The translations under genes and the position numbers were made by a program. Shown piece after piece: positions 1 to 7,360 of a DNA stretch of 23,392 nt; positions within the stretch are counted from its first letter, which is position 1, and every line of letters starts with the position of its first letter. The notes under the pieces were generated by a model, which was given only the letters and a program-made list of their open reading frames with translations, had not been told where the DNA came from and made no database searches. Origin of the DNA: Woeseiaceae bacterium (GTDB lineage: Bacteria > Pseudomonadota > Gammaproteobacteria > Steroidobacterales > Woeseiaceae); contig WTCH01000005.1 in NCBI GenBank assembly GCA_013138675.1, forward strand, positions 1 through 23,392, read 5' to 3'.

Positions 1-1726
1 GAGACTCATCGAGAAGATCGCCGATCTCGTACGTGACAAGCGAATCGAAGGGATCAGTGAGCTGCGCGATGAGTCCGATAAAGATGGTATGCGCGTCGTC
101 ATCGAACTACGCAAGGGCGAGGTCAGCGATGTCGTCCTGAACAATCTTTACAAGCAAACGCCGATGCAAAGTGTCTTCGGTATCAACATGGTTGCCCTGC
201 ACGAAGGTCAACCCAAGCTCATGAACCTGAAGCAGATTCTGGAAGCGTTCCTCGCACATCGTCGTGAGGTCGTTACCCGGCGCACGATATTTGATCTGCG
301 CAAGGCAAGGGACCGCGCCCACGTTCTTGAGGGCCAGGCCGTAGCGCTGGCCAATATCGACGACGTGATCGCGTTGATAAAGGCCTCGCCATCGCCGGCT
401 GAGGCCAAAGTCGCTCTCATGGGCAAGGCCTGGGCGCCGGGTTCTGTCAACGAGATGTTGGAACGAGCAGGGGGGACCGATACCCGGCCGGATGGGCTCG
501 AAGACGGATTCGGGCTCGTCGAGGGTGTTTACCGACTTTCTGCTGTACAGGCCCAGGCGATACTGGACTTGCGCCTGCACCGACTGACGGGTCTCGAACA
601 AGATAAAATAGTTAATGAATACAAAGAGCTATTAGAGAAAATTAAAGAGTTTTCTAGTATTCTCGCGGAGCCGGACAAACTGCTTCAGGTCATTCGCGAT
701 GAACTGCACGAGGTTCGGGATGCGTTCGGTGATGAACGTCGCACCGAGATCGTTCAGGATCACAGCGATCTCAGCATCGAGGACCTGATTCCGAGCGAGG
801 AAGTCGTTGTTACATTGTCGCATGGCGGGTATGCCAAGGCGCAGCCGATTGGCGATTACCAGGCGCAAAAACGTGGTGGCCGTGGCAGATCGGCGACCAA
901 GGTCAAAGATGAGGACTTCATCGACAACCTGTTTGTAGCCAATACGCACGACACAATCCTGTGCTTCTCCAGCCGCGGCAAGATGTACTGGCTCAAGGTC
1001 TACCAGGTTCCGCAGGCCAGTCGCGGCTCGCGTGGCAAGCCCATCGTGAATCTGTTGCCGCTGGAAGCGGGTGAGCGAATCAATGCGGTTCTGCCGATCA
1101 AGGATTACGCCAAGGACAGTTTTGTGTTCATGGCGACATCGGGTGGCACGGTCAAGAAGACGTCACTGAGCCTGTTCTCCCGGCCGCGTACTAACGGCAT
1201 CATCGCAGTGGATCTGCGCGACGACCAACTCGTCGACGTCGCCATCACCGACGGCAGCGCGGAAATATTGCTGGTAGCGAGCTCGGGTAAGAGCATCCGC
1301 TTCCGCGAGGAAGATGTGCGGCCGATGGGTCGCGGCGCAGCCGGTGTAAGGGGCATCAAGCTCACGGGAGACCACGAGGTTATTGCCCTGACGATCTTAC
1401 GCGACGGACTTATCCTGACGGCAACGGAGAACGGTTACGGCAAGCGAACTGCCGTCGATGATTTCCCGGTTCAGGGACGCGGTGGTCAGGGCGTTATTGC
1501 CATCCAGACCAGCGAGCGCAACGGCAGAACCGTCGGCGCGGTGCAGGTCGCCGAAGACGATGAGATCATGTTGATCAGTTCTAATGGCACACTCGTTCGC
1601 ACGGCTGTAGACGACATTTCTGTGCAAGGTCGAAATACCCAGGGCGTTCGCCTGATCCGTGTCGGGAAAGAGCAGCGACTCGTCGGTCTTGCGCGTATAG
1701 AATTCATTGAGGACGAATCAGAGTAG
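1..1726 (+). CDS. gyrA: DNA gyrase subunit A, C-terminal 574 residues (5' end outside window)
   Basis: The reading frame is open from base 2, so the gene is cut by the window edge; roughly the first 280 residues, including the catalytic tyrosine, are missing by comparison with E. coli GyrA. What remains is the end of the breakage-reunion domain, the coiled-coil arm (REVVTRRTIFDLRKARDRAH region) and the C-terminal DNA-wrapping beta-pinwheel. The GyrA box QKRGGRG is encoded at 866-886, which separates gyrase from topoisomerase IV ParC. GyrA pairs with GyrB to introduce negative supercoils using ATP. The acidic tail ends EDESE before TAG. It is followed 78 bases later by serC, the usual order in Pseudomonas-like genomes. 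Confidence 0.97.
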   Translation, partial: RLIEKIADLVRDKRIEGISELRDESDKDGMRVVIELRKGEVSDVVLNNLYKQTPMQSVFGINMVALHEGQPKLMNLKQILEAFLAHRREVVTRRTIFDLRKARDRAHVLEGQAVALANIDDVIALIKASPSPAEAKVALMGKAWAPGSVNEMLERAGGTDTRPDGLEDGFGLVEGVYRLSAVQAQAILDLRLHRLTGLEQDKIVNEYKELLEKIKEFSSILAEPDKLLQVIRDELHEVRDAFGDERRTEIVQDHSDLSIEDLIPSEEVVVTLSHGGYAKAQPIGDYQAQKRGGRGRSATKVKDEDFIDNLFVANTHDTILCFSSRGKMYWLKVYQVPQASRGSRGKPIVNLLPLEAGERINAVLPIKDYAKDSFVFMATSGGTVKKTSLSLFSRPRTNGIIAVDLRDDQLVDVAITDGSAEILLVASSGKSIRFREEDVRPMGRGAAGVRGIKLTGDHEVIALTILRDGLILTATENGYGKRTAVDDFPVQGRGGQGVIAIQTSERNGRTVGAVQVAEDDEIMLISSNGTLVRTAVDDISVQGRNTQGVRLIRVGKEQRLVGLARIEFIEDESE

Positions 1727-1728
1727 GA

Positions 1729-1760
1729 GGGCCTTCAGGCCCGATCGGATATAAGATCCG
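1729..1760 (+). other. two short hairpins between gyrA and serC
   Basis: Two small inverted repeats lie directly after the gyrA stop: GGGCC-ttca-GGCCC at 1729-1742 and CGGAT-ataag-ATCCG at 1746-1760. Neither is followed by a T-run, so they do not make a canonical terminator. They could protect the gyrA mRNA 3' end or cause pausing. The rest of the gap to 1804 holds only the serC ribosome binding site (AAGGA near 1790). Confidence 0.35.
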
Positions 1761-1804
1761 GAAATTCATCGGCAGCAATCACCCCATGCAAGGATCCTAG
1801 CGAC

Positions 1805-2884
1805 ATGTCTCGCGTCCACAATTTTTCCGCCGGCCCGGCAGCCCTGCCACTCGAAGTGCTTGAAACGATCCGCCAGGACATCCCTGACTGGCAAGGGACC
1901 GGCATGTCGGTCATGGAAATCAGCCATCGCAGCAAAGAGTTCGTAGCCCTGGCGGCGCGCTGCGAGGCGAATCTGAGGACTTTGCTCTCCATTCCTGACG
2001 ACTATGCGGTTATCTGGACACAAGGCGGCGCGACAATGCAGATGGCAATGGTGCCGCTGAACCTTGCAGGACCTGGCGATACCGTTGACTACGTGCAGAC
2101 AGGCAGTTGGGGCAAGAAGGCCTTTAGCGAGGCTAAGAAAGCGTGTAACGCAAATTTGGCCGCTGACAGTTCTGACCGAAATTTCACCTACATTCCCGAT
2201 GAATCTGTCTGGCAACGGAGTGATGACGCCGCGTACCTGCACATCACGTCGAACGAAACGATCGCCGGTGTTGAGTTTCACGGTGTGCCCGGAGGCGATG
2301 TGCCCATCGTTTCGGATATGTCGAGCACGATCATGTCGCGACCCATTGATGTCAGCCGCTACGCCGTCATTTACGCGGGGGCACAAAAGAACATCGGACC
2401 GGCGGGGATTACGCTTGCCATCGTGAGAAAAGACCTGCTGGAACCAAAGCGTGAAAACCTGCCTCACTTGCTGATGTGGAAGTCGTACGCAGAATCGGAT
2501 TCCATGACCAACACGCCGCCGACTTTCGCGTGGTACGTCGCCGACCTGATCTTCCAGCATCTTCTGAGTATTGGTGGTCTGGATGCGATGGCTGACATCA
2601 ACAGGCGCAAGTCTGAGAAGCTCTACGCCGCCATCGATGCATCTGGTTTTTACAGCAACCCGGTCGATAAAGACTGCCGTTCGAGGATGAATGTACCGTT
2701 CATCCTCGCGGACTCCTCGCTTGATGGAAAATTCCTGGAGGAGTCGAACAACGCAGGGCTGACCAACCTCAAGGGGCACCGTTCGGTCGGCGGCATGCGG
2801 GCCTCTATCTACAATGCCGTACCGGAAGAGGCGGTAGACGCGCTAATCAAGTTTATGGCCGAGTTCGAACGCAGCAACGGATAA
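1805..2884 (+). CDS. serC: phosphoserine aminotransferase
   Basis: 359 residues, the normal family length. The N-terminal NFSAGPAALP and the GTGMSVMEISHRSKEF region are hallmarks of SerC, and GAQKNIGPAG places the PLP-binding lysine at Lys195. SerC transfers the amino group of glutamate to 3-phosphohydroxypyruvate in the second step of serine synthesis; the same enzyme class serves pyridoxal phosphate synthesis. The ATG at 1805 follows an AAGGA and gives the standard family N-terminus. The next gene supplies the preceding pathway step, so serC and serA probably form a serine-synthesis unit. Confidence 0.97.
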   Translation: MSRVHNFSAGPAALPLEVLETIRQDIPDWQGTGMSVMEISHRSKEFVALAARCEANLRTLLSIPDDYAVIWTQGGATMQMAMVPLNLAGPGDTVDYVQTGSWGKKAFSEAKKACNANLAADSSDRNFTYIPDESVWQRSDDAAYLHITSNETIAGVEFHGVPGGDVPIVSDMSSTIMSRPIDVSRYAVIYAGAQKNIGPAGITLAIVRKDLLEPKRENLPHLLMWKSYAESDSMTNTPPTFAWYVADLIFQHLLSIGGLDAMADINRRKSEKLYAAIDASGFYSNPVDKDCRSRMNVPFILADSSLDGKFLEESNNAGLTNLKGHRSVGGMRASIYNAVPEEAVDALIKFMAEFERSNG

Positions 2885-2890
2885 TGAATC

Positions 2891-2906
2891 GCCCGCTGCG
2901 GCGGGC
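2891..2906 (+). other. GC-only hairpin between serC and serA
   Basis: GCCCGC-tgcg-GCGGGC is a perfect 6-bp stem with a tetraloop, starting 6 bases after the serC stop. There is no T-run behind it, so it is more likely an mRNA-stability or differential-expression element than a terminator. It sits 23 bases before the serA start. Confidence 0.45.
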
Positions 2907-2929
2907 TCCAACAGGACCAGAATCAAATA

Positions 2930-4108
2930 ATGTTCAAAGTACTGACACTGAATAACATCGCCGTTGAAGGGTTGCGGCATCTGACGCGAGAGCGTTACGA
3001 AGTTGCTTCGGAGATAGCGCATCCCGACGCCGTCTTGCTGCGGTCGTTCGACATGCACGACTGGGATTTTCCCGAGACCGTCGTGGCCATAGGTCGGGCT
3101 GGCGCCGGTACCAACAACATTCCCATCGACGAGATGAGCGCCAGGGGCGTGCCGGTCTTCAATGCGCCGGGCGCCAATGCGAACGCAGTCAAGGAGCTCG
3201 TCATTGCAGGACTATTGCTGGCTGCACGAAATCTCTGCGATGCGCGTGAGTACGTCACCGCGCTAAAGGAAACGGGAAGCGACCTGAGCAAAGCCGTTGA
3301 GGCTGGCAAGAAACAGTTCGTCGGTTTCGAATTGCCGGGCAAGACGCTCGGCGTTGTCGGCCTTGGAGCGATTGGTGTCGAGGTGGCGAATGTAGCGCTG
3401 GCACTGGGCATGAATGTCATCGGCTACGATCCAAAAATAACAGTGCGCCGAGCCTGGCAACTATCCTCCGGTGTTGAGCATGCCGAAACGCTGGATCAGC
3501 TGTTCCAGCATGCCGATGCGGTGACTCTACACGTTCCGCTATTTGACGAGACCAAAGGTCTGGTGAACCGGGACAGGCTCGCCCTGATGCCGGATAACAG
3601 CGTCATCATAAACTTTGCTCGCGGAGGCATTGCGGACGACGAAGCCGTGCTTGCGGCTCTCGATAGCGGCAAGCTGCACGCATACGTGACGGACTTCCCG
3701 AGCGAGGCCACCAAATCTCATCCGAACGTCATTGCCTTGCCACACCTTGGTGCGTCAACGGCCGAAGCGGAAGAAAACTGCGCGATAATGGTGGCCGAAA
3801 ACGTCAAGGACTTCCTCGAGAATGGCAATATCCGTTTCTCCGTGAACTTCCCGGAGGCACGGTTGCCCCGTCTCGATGCGTATCGCGTTACAGTTGCCAA
3901 CAAGAACGTGCCGAATATGGTTGGCCAGGTTTCGACATGTCTCGCGAATGCAGGCCTGAATATCGAGGATCTGTTGAACAAGTCTTTCGGCAATCTTGCT
4001 TACACGATCGTCGATGTAAATGGCCCGGTATCCGCGGAGACAATGGCGGAACTGCAGGCGATTGAGGGCGTCCTGACGTTGCGAAATCTCGGCAAGCCTG
4101 TAACCTGA
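2930..4108 (+). CDS. serA: D-3-phosphoglycerate dehydrogenase, short form with ACT domain
   Basis: 392 residues of the D-2-hydroxyacid dehydrogenase fold followed by a C-terminal ACT-like domain (about 318-390). The NAD-binding glycine motif GVVGLGAIG is at 141-149. Expected catalytic residues are Arg231 (in FARGG), Glu259 (in DFPSE, aligning with DVFPTE of E. coli SerA) and His272 (in PHLGAST). The enzyme oxidises 3-phosphoglycerate to 3-phosphohydroxypyruvate, the substrate of SerC just upstream. The segment between Glu259 and His272 is about ten residues shorter than in E. coli SerA. Substrate assignment rests on the ACT domain and serC adjacency; another 2-hydroxyacid dehydrogenase activity is less likely. 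Feedback by serine through the ACT domain is possible but unproven. Confidence 0.92.
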   Translation: MFKVLTLNNIAVEGLRHLTRERYEVASEIAHPDAVLLRSFDMHDWDFPETVVAIGRAGAGTNNIPIDEMSARGVPVFNAPGANANAVKELVIAGLLLAARNLCDAREYVTALKETGSDLSKAVEAGKKQFVGFELPGKTLGVVGLGAIGVEVANVALALGMNVIGYDPKITVRRAWQLSSGVEHAETLDQLFQHADAVTLHVPLFDETKGLVNRDRLALMPDNSVIINFARGGIADDEAVLAALDSGKLHAYVTDFPSEATKSHPNVIALPHLGASTAEAEENCAIMVAENVKDFLENGNIRFSVNFPEARLPRLDAYRVTVANKNVPNMVGQVSTCLANAGLNIEDLLNKSFGNLAYTIVDVNGPVSAETMAELQAIEGVLTLRNLGKPVT

Positions 4109-4116
4109 ACGCCACT

Positions 4117-5232
4117 ATGGCGTCCGGAAAGAAAAACAAAGACGATGCGGCGGACCTCGCCGAGATTCGCAAACGCATCAACGAAGTCGATGAGCAGATC
4201 CAGGCTTTGATCAGCGAGCGTGCGCGTCACGCTCAGCAGGTTGGCGTAGTAAAAGGTGATCTTGGTTCGGCGGTCGACTATTACCGTCCCGAACGCGAGG
4301 CGGAAGTGCTGCGTGCAGTCGTAGACCGTAACGAAGGTCCGCTACGCAATGAAGAAATGTTGCGGCTCTTTCGCGAGATCATGTCGGCCTGCCTCGCACA
4401 GCAGGAGCCGCTGAAAATCGGTTTCCTGGGGCCCGAGGGAACGTTCACGCAGACTGCCGTCTTCAAACACTTTGGCCATTCAGTTCGTGCGCTGCCTTTT
4501 CACACAATTGATGAAGTATTTCAGGAAGTCGAAAGCGGTGTCGCCGACTTTGGCGTCGTTCCAATTGAAAATTCCACCGAAGGCTCGGTGAACAACACGT
4601 TGGACATGTTCCTGACTTCGCCACTGAAGATCGCGGGCGAAATTGAGTTGCGCATTGAGCAACACCTGTTGGGCAAGATGAAAGGGCTCGAGAACATTGA
4701 TCGTATCTGCGCCCACGAACAGTCATTGGCGCAGTGTCGTGGGTGGCTTCGAGAGTATTTGCCGCACGTCGAACTCATCGGCATGTCGAGCAACGCGGCC
4801 GGTGCACGGCGTGCGCGCGATGAAGACGGCACAGCGGCGGTCGGCCCCGAAGTGGCCGCATCTGTTTACGACCTGAATATGATTGTTAACGGTATTGAAG
4901 ATCGTTCGGATAACTCCACCCGGTTCCTGGTCGTGGGGCGGGAACTGCTCGCTGCCAGCGGTAATGACAAAACGACATTATTGGTGTCCACAAGCGACAC
5001 GGCGGGAGGAGCCGGCGTGCTTCACCACTTGCTGCAGCCTCTCTCTGACCACAATGTGGTCATGACGTTTATCGAGTCACGTCCGTCCAGACGCAAGAAC
5101 TGGGACTACGTTTTCTTTATCGATATCGAAGGTCATGCCGCTGAGTCGCCCGTGTCTGATGCGCTCGCGGTGCTCGAGAAGCAGAGTTCGTTGTTTCGGG
5201 TGCTCGGTGCCTACCCGAAAGCCATCGGCTGA
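4117..5232 (+). CDS. pheA: bifunctional chorismate mutase / prephenate dehydratase
   Basis: 371 residues with the full P-protein layout. Chorismate mutase (AroQ type) covers about 12-96, prephenate dehydratase about 99-275 starting IGFLGPEGTF, and a C-terminal regulatory ACT domain about 285-370. The dehydratase TRF motif is at 268-270 and the ACT ESRP motif at 320-323; ESRP is part of the phenylalanine-binding site in the family, so feedback inhibition by phenylalanine is expected. The enzyme turns chorismate into phenylpyruvate. It starts 8 bases after serA with no clear Shine-Dalgarno, suggesting translational coupling. The short charged leader (MASGKKNKDD) before the mutase domain is unremarkable. 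Confidence 0.97.
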   Translation: MASGKKNKDDAADLAEIRKRINEVDEQIQALISERARHAQQVGVVKGDLGSAVDYYRPEREAEVLRAVVDRNEGPLRNEEMLRLFREIMSACLAQQEPLKIGFLGPEGTFTQTAVFKHFGHSVRALPFHTIDEVFQEVESGVADFGVVPIENSTEGSVNNTLDMFLTSPLKIAGEIELRIEQHLLGKMKGLENIDRICAHEQSLAQCRGWLREYLPHVELIGMSSNAAGARRARDEDGTAAVGPEVAASVYDLNMIVNGIEDRSDNSTRFLVVGRELLAASGNDKTTLLVSTSDTAGGAGVLHHLLQPLSDHNVVMTFIESRPSRRKNWDYVFFIDIEGHAAESPVSDALAVLEKQSSLFRVLGAYPKAIG

Positions 5233-5254
5233 CGCGCTGCCCGTCAACTGACTG

Positions 5255-6556
5255 ATGCACTTCACCGCAAATCCTTCTAACGTTCATGACGCGACGGTTT
5301 CTGTGCCCGGGGACAAATCGATTTCGCATCGCGCCCTGATGCTGGGCAGCATTGCGAAAGGCAGTACCGACATAAGCGGTTTTCTCGCGGGTGAAGATTG
5401 TCTTGCGACACTCACCGCGATGAGAGCGATGGGAGTACGCATTGAGCAAACCGGTCCAACAGAAATTGTGGTGCACGGGCATGGTCTGCATGGCCTTGCT
5501 CGACCCGAAAGCGCACTGGATCTCGGCAATTCCGGCACAGCGATGCGCCTGATGGCCGGCCTGTTGAGTGGTCAGGATTTCGACTCGCAGCTGGTTGGCG
5601 ATGAGTCGCTGAGCGGCCGACCCATGGGGCGGGTGATTACGCCGCTTGCGGCGATGGGTGCTGATATTGGCAGTGAGGGCGGACGGCCTCCACTCACTGT
5701 TCGCGGTAACACGGCATTGGCGGCCCTCGACTATGTGATGCCGGTGGCCAGTGCGCAGGTAAAATCGGCCGTATTGCTTGCCGGCCTGTATGCCGACGGC
5801 GTGACATGCGTCGTCGAGCCCGCCGTTACGAGAGATCACACCGAGCGCATGCTGGGTGCAATGGGTGTCGAAGTACAGACATCCGGGCATCGCATATCCA
5901 TCCAAGGCGGGCAGGCATTGAAGTCGTGCCCGGTCCGGGTCCCCGGGGACCTGTCGTCTGCGGCCTTTGTCATTTTGGCGGCAATTCTCAGCGACAACGC
6001 AGAAATTGTCATCGAGTCCGTAGGGGTGAACCCGACGAGAACCGGGGTCATCGATATCCTGCAGGCGATGGGTGCTGACATCAGCCTGGAAAACGCGCGC
6101 CTGCTATCGCAAGAGCCTGCAGCGGATATTCGCGTACGGGCATCCGAGCTCCATGGTGGTCCGGTTGATCCTGAGCTAGTGTCGCTCGCGATAGACGAGT
6201 TCCCGGTGTTGTTTGTTGCGGCGGCCGCGGCACAGGGTACTACGCGATTCTCGGGCATCGGCGAACTCAGAGTGAAAGAAAGTGATCGCATCGCTGCCAT
6301 GTCGGCGGGCCTTCGCTCGCTCGGTATCGAGGTCGACGAGTCCGACGACGGAGCCGTGGTACACGGTGGGCAGTTCTCGGGGGGTGAGGTAGAGAGTTTT
6401 GGCGATCATCGCATCGCGATGTCGCTTGCAGTGGCGGCGGGCTCGGCCAGTGAGCCTGTCGTGGTGCGGGATACGGCGGCCGTCGAGACCTCGTTTCCCG
6501 GGTTTGCGGCGCTGATGGCATCCCTGGGTCTTAATATCGAGACAGGCACGGCATGA
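5255..6556 (+). CDS. aroA: 3-phosphoshikimate 1-carboxyvinyltransferase (EPSP synthase), class II type
   Basis: 433 residues. AroA joins phosphoenolpyruvate to shikimate 3-phosphate in the shikimate pathway. Family motifs are clear: GDKSISHR at 19-26, LGNSGTAMRLM at 90-100, and LRVKESDR near the C-terminal domain. The four sequence patterns used to recognise class II enzymes are all present: GDK at 19-21, SAQVK at 166-170, RDHTE at 193-197 and NPTR at 259-262. Class II enzymes are commonly insensitive to glyphosate; that is inferred here, not shown. The ATG at 5255 lacks an obvious Shine-Dalgarno and an in-frame TGA lies just upstream, so no longer start is available. There is no TyrA fusion, unlike Pseudomonas. 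It overlaps cmk by 4 bases. Confidence 0.96.
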   Translation: MHFTANPSNVHDATVSVPGDKSISHRALMLGSIAKGSTDISGFLAGEDCLATLTAMRAMGVRIEQTGPTEIVVHGHGLHGLARPESALDLGNSGTAMRLMAGLLSGQDFDSQLVGDESLSGRPMGRVITPLAAMGADIGSEGGRPPLTVRGNTALAALDYVMPVASAQVKSAVLLAGLYADGVTCVVEPAVTRDHTERMLGAMGVEVQTSGHRISIQGGQALKSCPVRVPGDLSSAAFVILAAILSDNAEIVIESVGVNPTRTGVIDILQAMGADISLENARLLSQEPAADIRVRASELHGGPVDPELVSLAIDEFPVLFVAAAAAQGTTRFSGIGELRVKESDRIAAMSAGLRSLGIEVDESDDGAVVHGGQFSGGEVESFGDHRIAMSLAVAAGSASEPVVVRDTAAVETSFPGFAALMASLGLNIETGTA

Positions 6557-7233
6557 CGCGAGAATTGAATACTCCAGTTATCACCATCGATGGCCCGGTA
6601 GGTTCAGGGAAGGGCACTATCGCCCGCAGCGTTGCCAATGCGCTGGGTTGGCACCTGCTGGACAGCGGTGCCCTGTACCGACTTGTGTCGCTTGCCGCGC
6701 TGAACCGGGGCGTAGCACTGGACGATGTTGATGGCCTGTCACGGCTGGCAGCAGCGCTTGATGCTCGCTTCGGCAGTGATGCTGATGGCGAGGAGCAGAT
6801 CTGGCTAGAGGGTGTGGACGTGACGAGTTCCATCCGCACCGAAGAATGTGGCGCGGGGGCATCCACCGTGGCCGCACTGCAACCCGTTCGGGACGCTTTG
6901 CTGGGTCTGCAGAAGGGCTTTCGGCAGGCACCCGGACTGGTCGCCGATGGGCGCGATATGGGCACCCATGTATTTGCGGAGGCGGGTCTCAAGGTGTTCC
7001 TCACGGCGAGCCCGGAAGAGCGCGCGAAAAGGCGCCATAAGCAGTTGAATGACAAGGGTATTGATGTTAATCTCGCGGCCCTTTCGCGGGACATAGAAGA
7101 GCGCGACAGGCGCGATTCCGAGCGATCGGTAGCGCCACTAAGGCCTGCAGAGGGCGCCAGGATACTGGATTCCTCAGGCAAGTCGATCGAGGAGGTCGTC
7201 AGGACCGTCCTGGATTGGGCCGCCGAGCTTTAG
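6553..7233 (+). CDS. cmk: cytidylate kinase
   Basis: 226 residues, normal for bacterial CMP kinases. The P-loop GPVGSGKG is at 14-21, followed by the typical LLDSGALYRL, and a conserved VADGRDMGTHVF element lies in the centre. Cmk phosphorylates CMP and dCMP with ATP and so feeds nucleotide recycling and CTP-dependent lipid synthesis. Its ATG overlaps the aroA stop (ATGA), pointing to coupled translation. A strong terminator follows at 7261, so the serC-cmk transcript probably ends here, with rpsA at least partly on its own promoter. Confidence 0.97.
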   Translation: MTRELNTPVITIDGPVGSGKGTIARSVANALGWHLLDSGALYRLVSLAALNRGVALDDVDGLSRLAAALDARFGSDADGEEQIWLEGVDVTSSIRTEECGAGASTVAALQPVRDALLGLQKGFRQAPGLVADGRDMGTHVFAEAGLKVFLTASPEERAKRRHKQLNDKGIDVNLAALSRDIEERDRRDSERSVAPLRPAEGARILDSSGKSIEEVVRTVLDWAAEL

Positions 7234-7260
7234 TTTTTCCCGCAAAAAGGAATGGTATGG

Positions 7261-7288
7261 ATCGGACATGGAGTCCGATTCTTTTTTT
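7261..7288 (+). terminator. rho-independent terminator after cmk
   Basis: ATCGGAC-atgga-GTCCGAT is a perfect 7-bp stem with a 5-base loop, followed by TC and seven T (7282-7288). This is a textbook intrinsic terminator 27 bases behind the cmk stop and 72 bases ahead of rpsA. Confidence 0.85.
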
Positions 7289-7360
7289 GGATTGCCGTCA
7301 GCCGCTGGAAGGGGTTTGACGTAATGGGTGAGAACCTCGCGGTTCTCTTGGTTATTAACA
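7289..7360 (+). promoter_or_regulatory. rpsA leader with hairpin and no Shine-Dalgarno
   Basis: The 13 bases before the rpsA ATG (TTGGTTATTAACA) hold no Shine-Dalgarno sequence. Just upstream is a perfect hairpin, GAGAACC-tcgc-GGTTCTC at 7330-7347. In E. coli and relatives the rpsA initiation region also lacks a strong Shine-Dalgarno, is made of stem-loops, and is the site of autogenous repression by protein S1. The arrangement here fits that model, which is inference. A TTGACG at 7316 could be a -35 element, but no convincing -10 is seen at the right distance. Confidence 0.5.

Noticed and set aside
1766..2779. 337-codon open frame on the - strand opposite serC
   Set aside because: It is antisense to a clear serC, has no recognisable domain and reads like other shadow frames in high-GC coding DNA.
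2891..2906. Rho-independent terminator between serC and serA
   Set aside because: The stem is strong but no T-run follows, and the genes encode consecutive pathway steps.
7328..7360. GTG at 7328 as the start of rpsA
   Set aside because: It would add 11 residues encoded by the leader hairpin and lacks a ribosome site, while the ATG at 7361 gives the conserved S1 N-terminus.
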